Below are positions 34,761 to 45,200 of a stretch of DNA of 64,000 nucleotides, piece after piece (position 1 is the stretch's first letter; every line of letters starts with the position of its first letter). A program made the translations under genes and the position numbers. Origin of the DNA: Luteococcus sanguinis. Its GTDB lineage: Bacteria > Actinomycetota > Actinomycetes > Propionibacteriales > Propionibacteriaceae. The DNA lies in assembly GCF_039527675.1 (NCBI RefSeq), contig NZ_BAAAKI010000025.1:1-64000 (forward strand), in the 5' to 3' direction. The notes beneath the pieces were generated by a model that ran no database searches, was not told where the DNA came from, and saw nothing but the letters and a program-made list of their open reading frames with translations.

Positions 34761-36584
34761 ATGACCCAGCTCGTCACCCCGGCGAAGTTCTCCGCCGCGC
34801 TCAATCCGGTCTCGCTCGACCGGGTGCACCCCTCGGAGGACGGCTGGTTGGGGCGCTTCCAGCGCCGCAACGCCGACGCGACGATCCCCCACATCATCGA
34901 GCAATTGCGCGAGACCGGTGCGCTGGAGAACTTCCGCCGCTCCGCCGCAGGTGAAGACGGGCGCGAGGGCACGAGCATCACCGATTCCGACGTCTACAAG
35001 CTCCTCGAGGCGATTGCCTGGGAGATCGGACGCACCGGCACCACCGCCTTCGACGCCTTCGTCGACGAGGCCGTTGCGCTGATCACCGCCGCCCAGCACG
35101 AGGATGGCTACCTCAACACCCAGCGCGAGGTCACCGGACCCTGGTCCGACCTGGCCTACGGCCATGAACTGCACACCGGCGGCCACCTGGTGCAGGCCGG
35201 TATCGCGCTGGCCCGGGTCGGGCGTCCCGAGCTGCTGGAGGTTGCGCGCCGCTTCGCCGACCTGGTCGTCGGCAAGTTCGGCCCGCAGGGCGAGGGCTTC
35301 GACGGCCACCCCGGGATGGAGGACGCGCTGGTTGAGCTCTACCGCGAGACCGACGAGAGGTCCTATCTGGACACCGCCAAGGCCCTGGTCGATCGTCGGG
35401 GCCACCGCACGATGCCGACCGACCGCTTCCCGGCCGCCTTCTTCCTCGATCACGAACCGGTCCGGGAGTCCACCGAGGCGTTGGGTCACGTCGTCCGTGC
35501 GCTCTACCTGGACGCTGCCTGCGTCGACCTGTCCGCCGAGACCGGCGACACCCAGCTGCGCGATGCCGCGATCAAGCGCTGGGAATCGGCGCACCTGACC
35601 AAGAAGTACATCACCGGCGGCCTCGGTTCGCGCCACTTCGACGAGTCCTTCGGCGCCCCCTACGAGCTGCCCGCCTCCCGCGCCTACGCCGCGACCTCCG
35701 CCGGCGTCGCCGACCTGCTCGCCAACTGGCGCCTGCTGTTGCTCACCGGCGAGGCCCGCTACGCCGACGCGATGGAGAAGCTGGCCGTGAACCAGCTTCC
35801 GGGTTCCATCGGTGCCGACGGCAAGAGCTTCTTCCGCGCCAACCCGCTGCAGGTGCGCACGCTGCAGCGCAATGAGGACAACTCCCGCATCCAGCGCGCG
35901 CCGTGGGTGCCGTCCGGCCCCACCAACCTGGCCCGCGCGGTCTCCCAGCTCGGCGCCTATGTCGCCACCACCCAGGGCTCCACGCTGCTGATCCAGCAGT
36001 GGGTGGACGCGACGATCGACGTACCCGAGGAGGTCGGCACCGGCACCCTCACCATCGAGACCAACTACCCGGCCAACGGCGTGGTGAAGCTCAGCTACCA
36101 GGGCACCCCGGTGCCGGGTGCCCGCATCAAGCTGCGCGTGCCCGGTTGGTGCGAGCACACGACACTCAACGGACGCTCGGCGCTGGTCATCGACAGCTAC
36201 ATCGACCAGGAGCTGGTCGACGGCTGGTCGACCACCTTGGAGTTCGCGATGGAGCCCCGCTTCCTCTTCGCGCATCCGCGCGTGGACGCCGTCCGCGGCT
36301 GCCGCGCACTGTTGCGCGGCCCGGTGCTCTACTGCGCCGAGCAGGTGGACGTCGAGGACCTCGAGTCGCTGGTCTTCCTGCCGACCGCCGAGGTGCTTGC
36401 GGCCGATGACGGGCAGCTGCCGCGGATCAACGTGGCGGCCCACCGCCGTCGCCAGGCCCAGCAGCTGTACTCGCGCTCGATGGTCGCTCCCGACACGGAG
36501 ATCAGCTGGGCCGAACTCCTTCCCTACTACCAGTGGGGCAACCGGCGCCCGGCGCCGATGCGCGTCTGGCTGCCGGTCATCTGA
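34761..36584 (+). CDS. GH127-fold protein with altered active site
   Basis: 607 residues along the DUF1680/GH127 beta-L-arabinofuranosidase fold: QHEDGYLN, HELHTGGHLVQAGIA, FFLDHEPVRESTEALGHVVR, YITGGLGSRH and the C-terminal beta domains. In characterised GH127 enzymes a zinc held by Glu and three Cys, one of them the nucleophile, forms the active site. By my reading these places are Ala311, Ser313, Ser385 and Gly386 (AYAATSAG and VPSGPTNLAR). It may act by another mechanism or only bind sugars. GAGGA lies 6 nt before the ATG. Its stop overlaps dcd. Confidence 0.85.
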   Translation: MTQLVTPAKFSAALNPVSLDRVHPSEDGWLGRFQRRNADATIPHIIEQLRETGALENFRRSAAGEDGREGTSITDSDVYKLLEAIAWEIGRTGTTAFDAFVDEAVALITAAQHEDGYLNTQREVTGPWSDLAYGHELHTGGHLVQAGIALARVGRPELLEVARRFADLVVGKFGPQGEGFDGHPGMEDALVELYRETDERSYLDTAKALVDRRGHRTMPTDRFPAAFFLDHEPVRESTEALGHVVRALYLDAACVDLSAETGDTQLRDAAIKRWESAHLTKKYITGGLGSRHFDESFGAPYELPASRAYAATSAGVADLLANWRLLLLTGEARYADAMEKLAVNQLPGSIGADGKSFFRANPLQVRTLQRNEDNSRIQRAPWVPSGPTNLARAVSQLGAYVATTQGSTLLIQQWVDATIDVPEEVGTGTLTIETNYPANGVVKLSYQGTPVPGARIKLRVPGWCEHTTLNGRSALVIDSYIDQELVDGWSTTLEFAMEPRFLFAHPRVDAVRGCRALLRGPVLYCAEQVDVEDLESLVFLPTAEVLAADDGQLPRINVAAHRRRQAQQLYSRSMVAPDTEISWAELLPYYQWGNRRPAPMRVWLPVI

Positions 36585-37165
36585 TGCTGCTCAGCGACCG
36601 TGACATCCGCGCCGGCGTGGCCGGCGGGCGCGTCGAACTGACGCCATGGGACGAGCAGATGGTGCAGCCGTCCAGCGTCGACGTCAGGCTGGATCGCGTC
36701 TTCCGGGTCTTCGAGAACCACCGCTACGAGGTGATCGATCCCGCCGCCGACCAGTCCGACCTGACGCGCGAGGTGGTCGTCGACCCCGATGACTACTTCG
36801 TGCTGCACCCCGGCGAGTTCGTGCTGGGTGCCACCTGGGAGCGGGTCCGGCTCGGGCAGGACGTGGCGGCCCGGCTGGAGGGCAAATCGTCGCTGGGACG
36901 ACTTGGCCTGCTCACCCACTCGACGGCGGGCTTCATCGACCCCGGTTTCGACGGGCACGTGACGCTGGAGCTGTCGAACATGGCGACCCTGCCGCTGAAG
37001 CTCTACCCGGGGATGAAGATCGGCCAGTTGTGCTTCTTCGACCTCAGCTCCCCGGCCGAGCATCCCTACGGCAGCGACGTTGCTGGCTCCCACTACCAGG
37101 GCCAACGTGGTCCGACGCCGTCCCGGTCGTTCCAGAACTTCCACCACACGCGGATCACCGACTGA
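36584..37165 (+). CDS. dcd: dCTP deaminase (possibly bifunctional with dUTPase)
   Basis: 193 residues starting MLLSDRDIRAGVAGGRVEL, as in actinobacterial Dcd. EGKSSLGRLGLLTHSTAGFI and DPGFDGHVTLELSN hold the catalytic Glu and nucleotide-binding residues; the C-terminal lid is YQGQRGPTPSRSF. It converts dCTP to dUTP, or directly to dUMP in the bifunctional mycobacterial type, to feed dTMP synthesis. The ATG overlaps the previous stop by one base (TGATG), so it depends on translation of the GH127-like gene. Confidence 0.95.
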   Translation: MLLSDRDIRAGVAGGRVELTPWDEQMVQPSSVDVRLDRVFRVFENHRYEVIDPAADQSDLTREVVVDPDDYFVLHPGEFVLGATWERVRLGQDVAARLEGKSSLGRLGLLTHSTAGFIDPGFDGHVTLELSNMATLPLKLYPGMKIGQLCFFDLSSPAEHPYGSDVAGSHYQGQRGPTPSRSFQNFHHTRITD

Positions 37166-37185
37166 TCCTTCGACGATCCCTCCGG

Positions 37186-37788
37186 TCAGTGGCGGTTGAC
37201 CACGAGCCAGCGGTCGCCGAGGCTCACCCGCTGGCCCGGCTGAACCCGGGACCGGATCCCGGGGCTGAGGGGTTCAAGTCGTCCAGACGTCGACACCAAG
37301 GCAGTTCCGTTCGTCGAGCCACGATCGATCAGGAAGGCACCGTCGTCGTCGACACCCACGCACAGGTGCGTCTTGGACACCGACTGGCCGTCCCCACCGA
37401 TCTGCACCAGGGCCGCCCCCGGCTCCTCGGGGGCCGTCTCCGGGTGCCTGCCGACCAGCGCGAGCCGCACCAGCTCGACCTCACGTCCGTCGTCGAGGAT
37501 GAGATACCAGCCGACATCCCGCGGACGGCCGTCCGGTACCGCGCGCGGCGGCGGCGCCCAGTCCACGTGCTCGATCGGCTCGGGGGGCAGCAGGCTGGGA
37601 TCGGAGGCGGCGACGATCGGCATCTGCGAGGACGACTCGCCCACCAGTGACGGCGGCGCCGGGGTCACCGGGACGGTGTCGATCGGGGAATCGGGCATTG
37701 GCCGCGGCGTGACGACATCCGGCAGCGGCGCGGGCGACTCGGCGAAGACCCCCAAGATGCGGCGCCACAGGTTCGGCTTCTCGGTCAT
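37186..37788 (-). CDS. FHA-domain protein at the end of the envelope cluster
   Basis: 200 residues. A Pro-rich N-terminal half (about 20-90) leads to an FHA domain (about 95-200) with VGRHPE, the phosphothreonine-binding VSKTHLCV and RGSTNGTAL. It should bind phosphorylated Thr peptides. It lies 16 nt after the transglutaminase-like gene and is the last gene of the minus-strand cluster. No Ser/Thr kinase is encoded in the window, so its partner kinase is elsewhere. Confidence 0.88.
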   Translation of the reverse strand: MTEKPNLWRRILGVFAESPAPLPDVVTPRPMPDSPIDTVPVTPAPPSLVGESSSQMPIVAASDPSLLPPEPIEHVDWAPPPRAVPDGRPRDVGWYLILDDGREVELVRLALVGRHPETAPEEPGAALVQIGGDGQSVSKTHLCVGVDDDGAFLIDRGSTNGTALVSTSGRLEPLSPGIRSRVQPGQRVSLGDRWLVVNRH

Positions 37789-37804
37789 CGCGTGCCCTTT
37801 CCCA

Positions 37805-40099
37805 TCAGCGGTACCGCCGCAGCGACCTGGTCGAGAACCTCGATCGTAGCCAGCGCCACGCAGGCAGCTGCTGGCGCCAGGTACTGATCAGGCCACCGGC
37901 ACCGTGCCAGACTTCGCCAGCTTCCTCGGCGCTGACCGGCTCGGGACGGAAGACACCATGGTCGACGGCCTTGGCCAGCCCGATCGGGTCGGTGTCTCGG
38001 GCCAGCTCGGGGTGGTCCAGCACCAATTGCTCGGCCTGTTCGCTGCGCGTCGCTGCCGGGGACGGGCGAGCTCCGAGGTCACGGGCGGTGTCGACGACCT
38101 CCGCCCACGCCCCGGCGACCCTGTTGGCGGCCAGATCGGCACCCAGCCGGCGGCGACGACGGCGACGCTTGGCCAGCAGCACCGCCACCAGCGGGGCCAG
38201 CACGAAGACCACCGGGATGCCCAGGGTCAGGGTCCACCGTCCCAGCGTCGCCCACGGCACCTGGATCCCCTTGCGGGGCGCCTTCGCATCCTCTGCGGGC
38301 AGCGTGTTGTCCAGCGGGGGTGCCTGCGGCGGTTCGGCGCGCGGCGGCGGTGCGTCCACGCGCTTGTTGGGGGCGGGCGGGTTGTCCGGCGGGATCTTGT
38401 CCAGCGTCCGGTCGCGTGGCGGGGTCGGGTCAAAGGCAACCCAGCCGAGGTCGGCGAGCTGGCACTCGGTCCAGGCGCCCACCTGTGCTCCGGTGACGGC
38501 ACCGCCGCTGGTGCCGGGGCTGCGGTAGCCGTAAACCACCCGGGACGGGACACCGGAATCGAGGGCCAGCAGGGCCATCGCGACTGCGTACTGCTCGTCG
38601 TCCCCGATCATCGAGGGCGGGTCGAGCTGGTTGCGTTGCAGCAAGGTCTGGATTCGGGCCGCGGAGTGCCCGGGCGCGGAAGGAGTCTGGTCGGGCAGTC
38701 CGTGGCTGAAGTAACCCTCCCGCAGCGCCTTCTCGATCTTCAGCGCGGCGTCCCCGCCGGTGGCGGTGCCGCGCATCACCCGGGCCACGTCACCCACGGT
38801 GTCGGGCACCTGTCGTGGGGCGGGCAGGGCCGCCGTCCCCGGGGCAGCGGCCTGGATCTTCTCGTCCGAGGGACGGGCGACGACACGACCGGTGAAGCGG
38901 TACGCGTCACCGGGCTGCAGGGCGGCGGTGGTGAGCGCGGTGCCAGTGGCGCGGTTGTGGAAGAGACTTTCGCGCAGGTCCAACGAGCGCGATCCGAGGA
39001 ATCCGACCGACGTGGTGTTTCCCACGGTCGGTAGCCAGATGCCGGCCAGCTGGTCGACGGTGATCGTCAGGTCGACGGGCGCCCCTTGGTCGGGTGCCTC
39101 GACCGAGGCGCCGACGCGGCGGAACTGCCCTGTCTGGGCACCGCCGTCGCCGGAGTTGGTGACCTGGTAGGCCAGCCCGTCCCATTCGTCCAGCGTCGCC
39201 AGCCGGATGATCGCGCCCGCCGGCAGGTCGCCGGCGATCGTGAACAAGGTGGTATCGCGTCGGTCGTCGGCGAGGTTGGCGCGAAAGGCCTGCAGCGGGG
39301 ACGGCTCGTGGCGCAGGTCCAGCGGCTGGCTGACGGCATCACGGAGCGTGGCGGGCTGACGGTCAGGCTCGAGCGCCGGCGCCAGCCACCAGGTGCCGGC
39401 GCCCGCCAGCCCCAGCACCAGCAGCGCCATCAACGGGCTCAACAGGCTGTGACGCCCGCCCTGACGCACCAGCAAGCCGCGCAGGGTGCCGAGCCTCAAC
39501 GTCGTCCAGACCAGGGCCAGCACGGCGAAGCCGATCGCGACCCCGACGGGGTGGAGACCGACGCCCGTCCCCAACCAGGCCGCGAACCCCAGCGCGGCGG
39601 CGGGCGGCAGCCACGCCAGTTGCGGCCGTCGGCTGCGCAGGCTGACCGCACAGGCCAGCAGACCCTGGGCGATGGCGAGCGCCAACGGGATGCAGAGCAG
39701 GTTCCCGGTCTCACCGATCGGCGGGTCGAACTGGAGCACCGACTTCCACGCCGTCACCGGTGCGGAGGCCAGGCCGTGCAGCGTCCGTCCGGTGGGGAAC
39801 ACGCCAGCCGTGGTGGTAGACGGCATCGCCAACATCCCACCCAGCGCGAACCAGACCAGGGCGGTGACGGCGGCGGTGCGCCCCACGCCCAGGCCGCGAC
39901 GGTGCGCGAGCACGCCGATGGTCCAACCGAGCAGGGTTCCGCCCAGCACGGTGACCCACAACCAACCGGCCCCGAAGGTGGGCAGCCAGACCAGCCCCAG
40001 CAGGGCCCCGAACCCGACCAGGGCGATGGCGTCGACCGCCAACCAGACCCAGCGGGATCGTCCCGTCGTGGTCTCGAAGACCCCCGCTCCGGCGCTCAC
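37805..40099 (-). CDS. Membrane transglutaminase-like protein without the usual Cys/His
   Basis: 764 residues. About seven to eight N-terminal helices (15-225) precede a large extracellular part with a transglutaminase-core fold at about 495-560 (YAVAMALLALDSGVPSRVVYGY, then WTECQLADLGWVAFDPTPP), a Pro-rich stretch and a last helix (about 625-645) before a basic cytoplasmic tail. Where active enzymes have Cys and HAW, this has DDEQYA and GAW, so cross-linking activity is doubtful. GTG start overlaps the DUF58 stop (GTGA); GGAGGG lies 7 nt upstream. Confidence 0.85.
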   Translation of the reverse strand: MSAGAGVFETTTGRSRWVWLAVDAIALVGFGALLGLVWLPTFGAGWLWVTVLGGTLLGWTIGVLAHRRGLGVGRTAAVTALVWFALGGMLAMPSTTTAGVFPTGRTLHGLASAPVTAWKSVLQFDPPIGETGNLLCIPLALAIAQGLLACAVSLRSRRPQLAWLPPAAALGFAAWLGTGVGLHPVGVAIGFAVLALVWTTLRLGTLRGLLVRQGGRHSLLSPLMALLVLGLAGAGTWWLAPALEPDRQPATLRDAVSQPLDLRHEPSPLQAFRANLADDRRDTTLFTIAGDLPAGAIIRLATLDEWDGLAYQVTNSGDGGAQTGQFRRVGASVEAPDQGAPVDLTITVDQLAGIWLPTVGNTTSVGFLGSRSLDLRESLFHNRATGTALTTAALQPGDAYRFTGRVVARPSDEKIQAAAPGTAALPAPRQVPDTVGDVARVMRGTATGGDAALKIEKALREGYFSHGLPDQTPSAPGHSAARIQTLLQRNQLDPPSMIGDDEQYAVAMALLALDSGVPSRVVYGYRSPGTSGGAVTGAQVGAWTECQLADLGWVAFDPTPPRDRTLDKIPPDNPPAPNKRVDAPPPRAEPPQAPPLDNTLPAEDAKAPRKGIQVPWATLGRWTLTLGIPVVFVLAPLVAVLLAKRRRRRRRLGADLAANRVAGAWAEVVDTARDLGARPSPAATRSEQAEQLVLDHPELARDTDPIGLAKAVDHGVFRPEPVSAEEAGEVWHGAGGLISTWRQQLPAWRWLRSRFSTRSLRRYR

Positions 40100-41313
40100 A
40101 GCGTGGCCCTCCGCATGGCGCGGGGCAGCTCGGACAGCTCGGGCACCCGGATCATCGAGGTGCGTGCGATCGATCGGACGACGGTGCTGGTGGCGGGGTG
40201 GGCCTGGATGGCGATCACCCGCACCTGTTCCGGGATCGCGGTCAGCTGGCGGGAGAGCTCGACGGGACGCATCGCCGAGCCGGTGACGACCACGACGACG
40301 GACGCGGTGGGACAGCGACGCATCAGCTGCCGCGCCAGCTCCCGCGGGCCAGCACCATTCCGGCCAGCACCATTCCAACCAGCACCATTCCGGCCGGCCC
40401 CATTCCGTGCGCCCCCGGCCACAGCCAGCTGTACGCCGCTCAGCTCGTCCAGCAGCCGGCGCGGATGGGGGTCCGGGAGCACCGACTGCTCGGTGACCAA
40501 GGTCAGGGGGTTGCGTTCCCGAAGCGCCTGCAGGCCCACCGATCCGGCCACCTGCACGGCAAGCTCGAATTCGTCGTCGTCCAGGTAGGAGCCGGGCGCG
40601 GTGTCCAGGCCCAGCGCCAGCCGGGCCTGTCGGGTCTGCGCATACTGCCGCACCAACAACTGGCCGGCGCGCGCCGTCGAGCGCCAGTGCACCTGCCGCC
40701 GGTCGTCGCCCGGCGCATACTCGCGCAGGGCATGGAAGTCCATGTCGGCGTCGCTGGGTTCGTCCGCGGAGCGGCCCTCCAGGTCGTGCACCAGACCGAC
40801 CGTCCCACCGGGCAATGGCACCGTTCGTGGATGCACGTGGACGGTCACCTGCTCCGTCCAGCGGGCGGTGCGCCCGGCCAGTGAGAGCGGGTCGCCCTGC
40901 ACCGTGCTGGCCGGCCCGACGTGGACGATGCCGCGGCGCTGGGTGGGCACGACGAAACCGTTGGGCTGCTCGGCTCCGGCAGCCAGGCTGGGCACCGGGA
41001 AGCTTGCCACCTGCTCGCCGATCGGCAGGTCCAATCGGGTGGGCAGGCTGCGTCGTCCGCCGACATTGGTCACGGTCAACCCGCCGCCGGCCGGGTCTCC
41101 GACCAGCACCCGGTCGTCGTCCACCTGCACGGTGACGCGGTAGGCGGGACGCCCGAGGGTGAAGGCCAGCGCGATGGCAACCAAAAGGAGGGCGAAGACG
41201 CCCACCAGACGGAGCTCCCACCACCGGGTGACCAGCCCGACGAGCAGACAGCCGACCCCCGCGGCCAGGGTGGCCCAGCCGAAGGGGTGCAGCGGCACAT
41301 CGGGTCGCCTCAT
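40096..41313 (-). CDS. DUF58 (vWA-like) membrane protein
   Basis: 405 residues. Two N-terminal helices (FGWATLAAGVGCLLVGLV and LVGVFALLLVAIALAFTLG) are followed by a beta domain and the DUF58 motif REYAPGDDRRQVHWRSTARA with a von Willebrand-like C-terminal part. A linker repeats the pentapeptide NGAGR/W four times (DNA repeat at 40351-40410). MoxR-DUF58 pairs are a standard chaperone module for assembling protein complexes. Its ATG overlaps the moxR stop (ATGA). Confidence 0.9.
   Translation of the reverse strand: MRRPDVPLHPFGWATLAAGVGCLLVGLVTRWWELRLVGVFALLLVAIALAFTLGRPAYRVTVQVDDDRVLVGDPAGGGLTVTNVGGRRSLPTRLDLPIGEQVASFPVPSLAAGAEQPNGFVVPTQRRGIVHVGPASTVQGDPLSLAGRTARWTEQVTVHVHPRTVPLPGGTVGLVHDLEGRSADEPSDADMDFHALREYAPGDDRRQVHWRSTARAGQLLVRQYAQTRQARLALGLDTAPGSYLDDDEFELAVQVAGSVGLQALRERNPLTLVTEQSVLPDPHPRRLLDELSGVQLAVAGGARNGAGRNGAGWNGAGRNGAGPRELARQLMRRCPTASVVVVVTGSAMRPVELSRQLTAIPEQVRVIAIQAHPATSTVVRSIARTSMIRVPELSELPRAMRRATL
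40351..40410 (-). repeat. 15-bp in-frame repeat, four copies, in the DUF58 gene
   Basis: Four units of AGCACCATTCCGGCC type (plus-strand reading) encode NGAG-R/W pentapeptides on the minus strand, in a flexible linker before the C-terminal part of the DUF58 protein. Confidence 0.9.
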
Positions 41314-42281
41314 TCGGCGGTGCGCTCCGTCGGAGGCGTGACGGAGCCGACCACGCGCGCGGTCACATCCTCGGCGGTGACGCCGTTGAACTCGCTCTCC
41401 GGGTCCAGCACCAGACGGTGCGCCAAGCAGGGGACGGCGAGCATCTTCACGTCGTCCGGCACGACGAAGTGTCGGCCCTGGCTGGCGGCCCACACCCGGG
41501 AGGCGCGCATCAGCGCCAGACCACCTCGGATCGACGAGCCCAGACGCACGTCCGGCTCCTCGCGGGTGGCCTCCAGCAGCCGGGCAATGTAGTCGACGAC
41601 GCTCGACTCCACGAACACCGACGCAGCCAGTTGGCCCATCTCGCCCGCGGCCTGCGCGGTGATCACCGGCGGCAGGGCGGGCGAGTTGGGGCGCGAACCG
41701 CCGCTGGCAAGGATCTGCACCGTGTGCTCCCGGTCGGGGTGCCCGAGAGAGGTCTTCATCAAGAAGCGGTCCAACTGCGCCTCGGGCAACCGATAGGTGC
41801 CGGCCTGCTCGATCGGGTTCTGGGTGGCGATCACCAGGAAGGGCGAACCCACATCGTGGGAGACGCCGTCGATGGTGACGCGCTGCTCCTCCATCACCTC
41901 GAGCAACGCGGCCTGGGTCTTCGGCGAGGCGCGGTTGATCTCGTCGGCGAGCACCACCGACGCGAACACCGGCCCCCGGTGGAACTCGAAGTCGCCGGTC
42001 TTCTGGTCGTAGATGGTGACACCGGTGACGTCCGAGGGGAGCAGGTCGGGCGTGAACTGGATGCGCGAGTGGCTGCCCTGGATTGACTGGGCCAGCGCCC
42101 GTGCGAGCGAGGTCTTGCCGGTGCCGGGGGTGTCCTCGAGCAAAAGGTGACCCTCGGCCAGCAGGCAGGTCAGGGCCAGACGGACGCCTTCTGTCTTGCC
42201 CATGATTGCGCGCTCGACATTGCGCACCAGCAGCGCGAAGGTGTCGCTGAACCAAGCAGCCTGTTCGGGGGTCATCGACAT
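41310..42281 (-). CDS. MoxR-type AAA+ ATPase
   Basis: 323 residues. Walker A EDTPGTGKTSLARALA, Walker B VVLADEINRASPKTQ, sensor 1 VIATQNPIEQAGTYRLPEAQ and the Arg-rich DRFLMK segment are all conserved; a lid domain follows. MoxR ATPases act as chaperones with vWA/DUF58 partners, here the coupled next gene. It begins 1 nt after the stop of the giant membrane protein gene, so translation of the two is likely coupled. Confidence 0.95.
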   Translation of the reverse strand: MSMTPEQAAWFSDTFALLVRNVERAIMGKTEGVRLALTCLLAEGHLLLEDTPGTGKTSLARALAQSIQGSHSRIQFTPDLLPSDVTGVTIYDQKTGDFEFHRGPVFASVVLADEINRASPKTQAALLEVMEEQRVTIDGVSHDVGSPFLVIATQNPIEQAGTYRLPEAQLDRFLMKTSLGHPDREHTVQILASGGSRPNSPALPPVITAQAAGEMGQLAASVFVESSVVDYIARLLEATREEPDVRLGSSIRGGLALMRASRVWAASQGRHFVVPDDVKMLAVPCLAHRLVLDPESEFNGVTAEDVTARVVGSVTPPTERTAE

Positions 42282-42282
42282 G

Positions 42283-45200
42283 TCAGGGGGCCTGCTTCCA
42301 GGTGTAGGAGGTGGTCTGGGTGACGCCGTCCTGGCCCTGGGTCTGGCACTGGACGGTGAGCGGGATGTCGTTGGGTGGGTTGGCGGGGTCTGGCGTCCCG
42401 GGGGCCCACTCGAAGGTCGCCCCAGCACCCCCACCGTTGAGGTCACGGTCGATGGCCGCGACCTGTGCGTCCGCGGTGGCAAGCGTGCAGCGCACCGTGG
42501 TGCCGGGCCACGACTGCAGCCAGACCTGGACCTTCTTGCTCCCGGGGTCCTGGCCGACGGACATCGTGGTGTCGAGGCCGAGGGTGGTCTCCAGGCCGGC
42601 GAGGTCGTGGCCGGTGTCGACGGCGCGCGCCACGACCGAGGTCGGGGCCTGCACGGCGATGTCGGTGTCAGCCTTGACGGCGGTCCAGTTCCCGTCCCCG
42701 GACGAAACCTCGTAACGGACGTCCGTGACCCCGGCTGCATCGAGCGAGGGCCCCGAGAGCGCCCGCACCCGGTAGCTGCGGGACCCGGGAGCGCCGTCGC
42801 GCGCGGCGCCAGCGACGAGTTCGACCGCACCGAGCTGCCCGTGGACGGTGGCGCGGGCCTTCGTGGAACCAACCTGGCTGGTGCGGGTGACCCCATTGGC
42901 GCGGGAGACCGCGACCAGGTGGCCGACATACTCCTTGCCTGCCTGGAGGTCGCCGATGGTGGGCAGCGTGTCGCCGGGGGCGAACTCGACGTGCCGGCTC
43001 TGGTCGCCACCGGCCTCCACCCAGAACTCGTAACTGGCGACCGGAGTCCGGTCGTCCGTGCTGCCCAGGCCCGTCAGGGTGACCTGGTTGCGTCCCCCCA
43101 TGATCGTGAAGCCGGACGGTGCGTCCGGCCGGCCCCACGGGCGGTAGGTCTCGGATGACCCGGCGGGTCCGGCCCCGGCGCTGTTCTCGGCGATGACGCG
43201 GAAGACATAGCTGCGCCCGGCCACCGCGGACGACCAAGTGGTGGCGGTGACGTCACCGTCGACGGTGTCGATGGTCGTCGTCCGTCCGCCCTCGACGGCC
43301 TGCACCGTGTACCGGGTGATGGCAACGCCGCCGGTGTCTGCGGGCTGGCGCCACGCGATGCGCACCACGCCGCCATCCTTGGCGCCGGTGTCGGTGGCGG
43401 TGACGGCGGTGGGAGCCGAGGGCTTGCCGACCGGCATCACGGACGCGGAAGCCGGCGACCACTCGCCAGGCTCGGCGACCTTGTTCGTGGCCCGCACCCG
43501 GAAGGTGTACTCCTGACCATTGGTCAGGCCGGCCCAGCGATAGATTGTGACATTGCCGAGCTTCACGGTCTTGTTGAGCGGCGCGCCGACCTGCACCTCG
43601 TAGTGCTGGATCGCCGAACCGCGGTTGGTCGGCGGCTGCCAGCTGAGCTCGACGCTCCCATCGGCGGAGGTGCCGACCGGACGGTTCGGGGCGTCGGGTC
43701 GCACGTCCGGCCGGATCGGGGCCGACGGCCGAGACGCCGCGCCATAGCCGAGCTCGTTGTACGCCTGGACGGTCATCGTGTAGGCCGCGTCATTGGTCAG
43801 GCCGTTGATGGTGCACCGGCTGGAGGTGCACTCCTGCTGCCGGGTGCCGGCGGTGGCCGAGGTGGCGGTGACCTGGTATCTGGTGATCGGCAGGCCGTTG
43901 TCGGAGGGCTCGCTCCAGGTCAGCGTCGCCTTCTGGTCGCCCACCTCGCTGGCCACCGGGGTGCCGGGCGGGTCCGGCTTGGCCAGCACGATCAGCCGCA
44001 CCTGCCCGTCGACCTGCCGGTCGGGGTCGCCGGTCGCGTCCTGGATCGTGTAGGTGACCACCGCGAGGCCGTGGAAGCCCTCGGCGGGCGTGACGACCAC
44101 CTGGTCGCCCTTCACCGCGACGGTTGCCCGCCCCTGGGTGACCACCGGGGTTCCCACCAGTGTCAGGGTGTCCGGCTTCACGAAGGATCGGTCGTTGGCG
44201 AGCACGCTGACCGTGGACGCTCTTCCCCCGACCGCCTTGTCGACAGTGTCGGTGCCGGCGACCGGCAGCGGACGACGGGAGGTGCCGGCCACCAGCTGGA
44301 TCGTCACGGGGGCGCGGCTGCCGCCGGCGTCGACGACGCTGCCGGTGATGGTCCGCTTGGCGCCGGGTGCGGTCTTGATGCCGGTCTTGACCAGGATCGT
44401 GTCCTGGGTGTCGTTGAATCGGAACTCCAGGGCGGCGTCGCCGCCGCGGGCCGCGCTCCAGCCCTCGAAGTGGAAGTCCTGCAGCTCCAGGTCGGTGAAG
44501 TGGGACGCCAGACCGATCGCCATCTCCACCTCGCCGGGGGTGACCGTGATGGTCGGCACCGCGCCCTGGGGCGGCAAGTTGGCCTCGGTGGGGCCCTGCT
44601 TGCCGTCGCTGCGGGAGCTCGGTGCCCGCTTCACCGTCACCGGGATCGTCAGCCACGCCTGCCGCGGACCCTCTGCAACCGGCACATCTTCGGTCACGTT
44701 GACCACCACCGCGGCAGGCCCCTGGCTGGTCAGCGCCGGGGTGAAGTAGACCTTGGCGCCGTCGTGGTTCGCCTCGCCAGTGGTGGCGACGATGTCCTTG
44801 TCACCCCGGATCACGAGCTTGCGGCCCGAGGTGCCGACGGCGAGCTGGTTGAGGTCGAAGGTGGTGGTCTGTCCGGCCGTGACGACCTGTGGTTCCAGGG
44901 CTGCACGCAGGGCGGGCAGCTGATTCTCACGTCCGGGGACGGTGACCACCGCCTCGGCCCACAACTGGTCGGTGTCGGTGGCCCGATAGCGGAACTGGCG
45001 GGTGGTCTCCTGCACGGGCACGCGCAGGCTCCCGTCCGACTGCACCTCGACGCCCTGGGCTGCCTCGTCGGCGGGGACGCTGATCGTCAGGTCGCGCGCG
45101 CGTCCGTCCAGGTCGAAGTCGTTGCGGGTGACCGACACCTGGATCCATTCCTTGCCGGTGATCTGGGAGGGCGCGACGACGTCGTCGCGGGCCACCGGCG

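Noticed and set aside
40100..41224. Long N-terminal extension of the transglutaminase-like frame (total 1,139 codons)
   Set aside because: The extension is Arg/Pro-rich shadow sequence of the DUF58 gene. The GTG at 40099 has a good ribosome binding site and overlaps the DUF58 stop.
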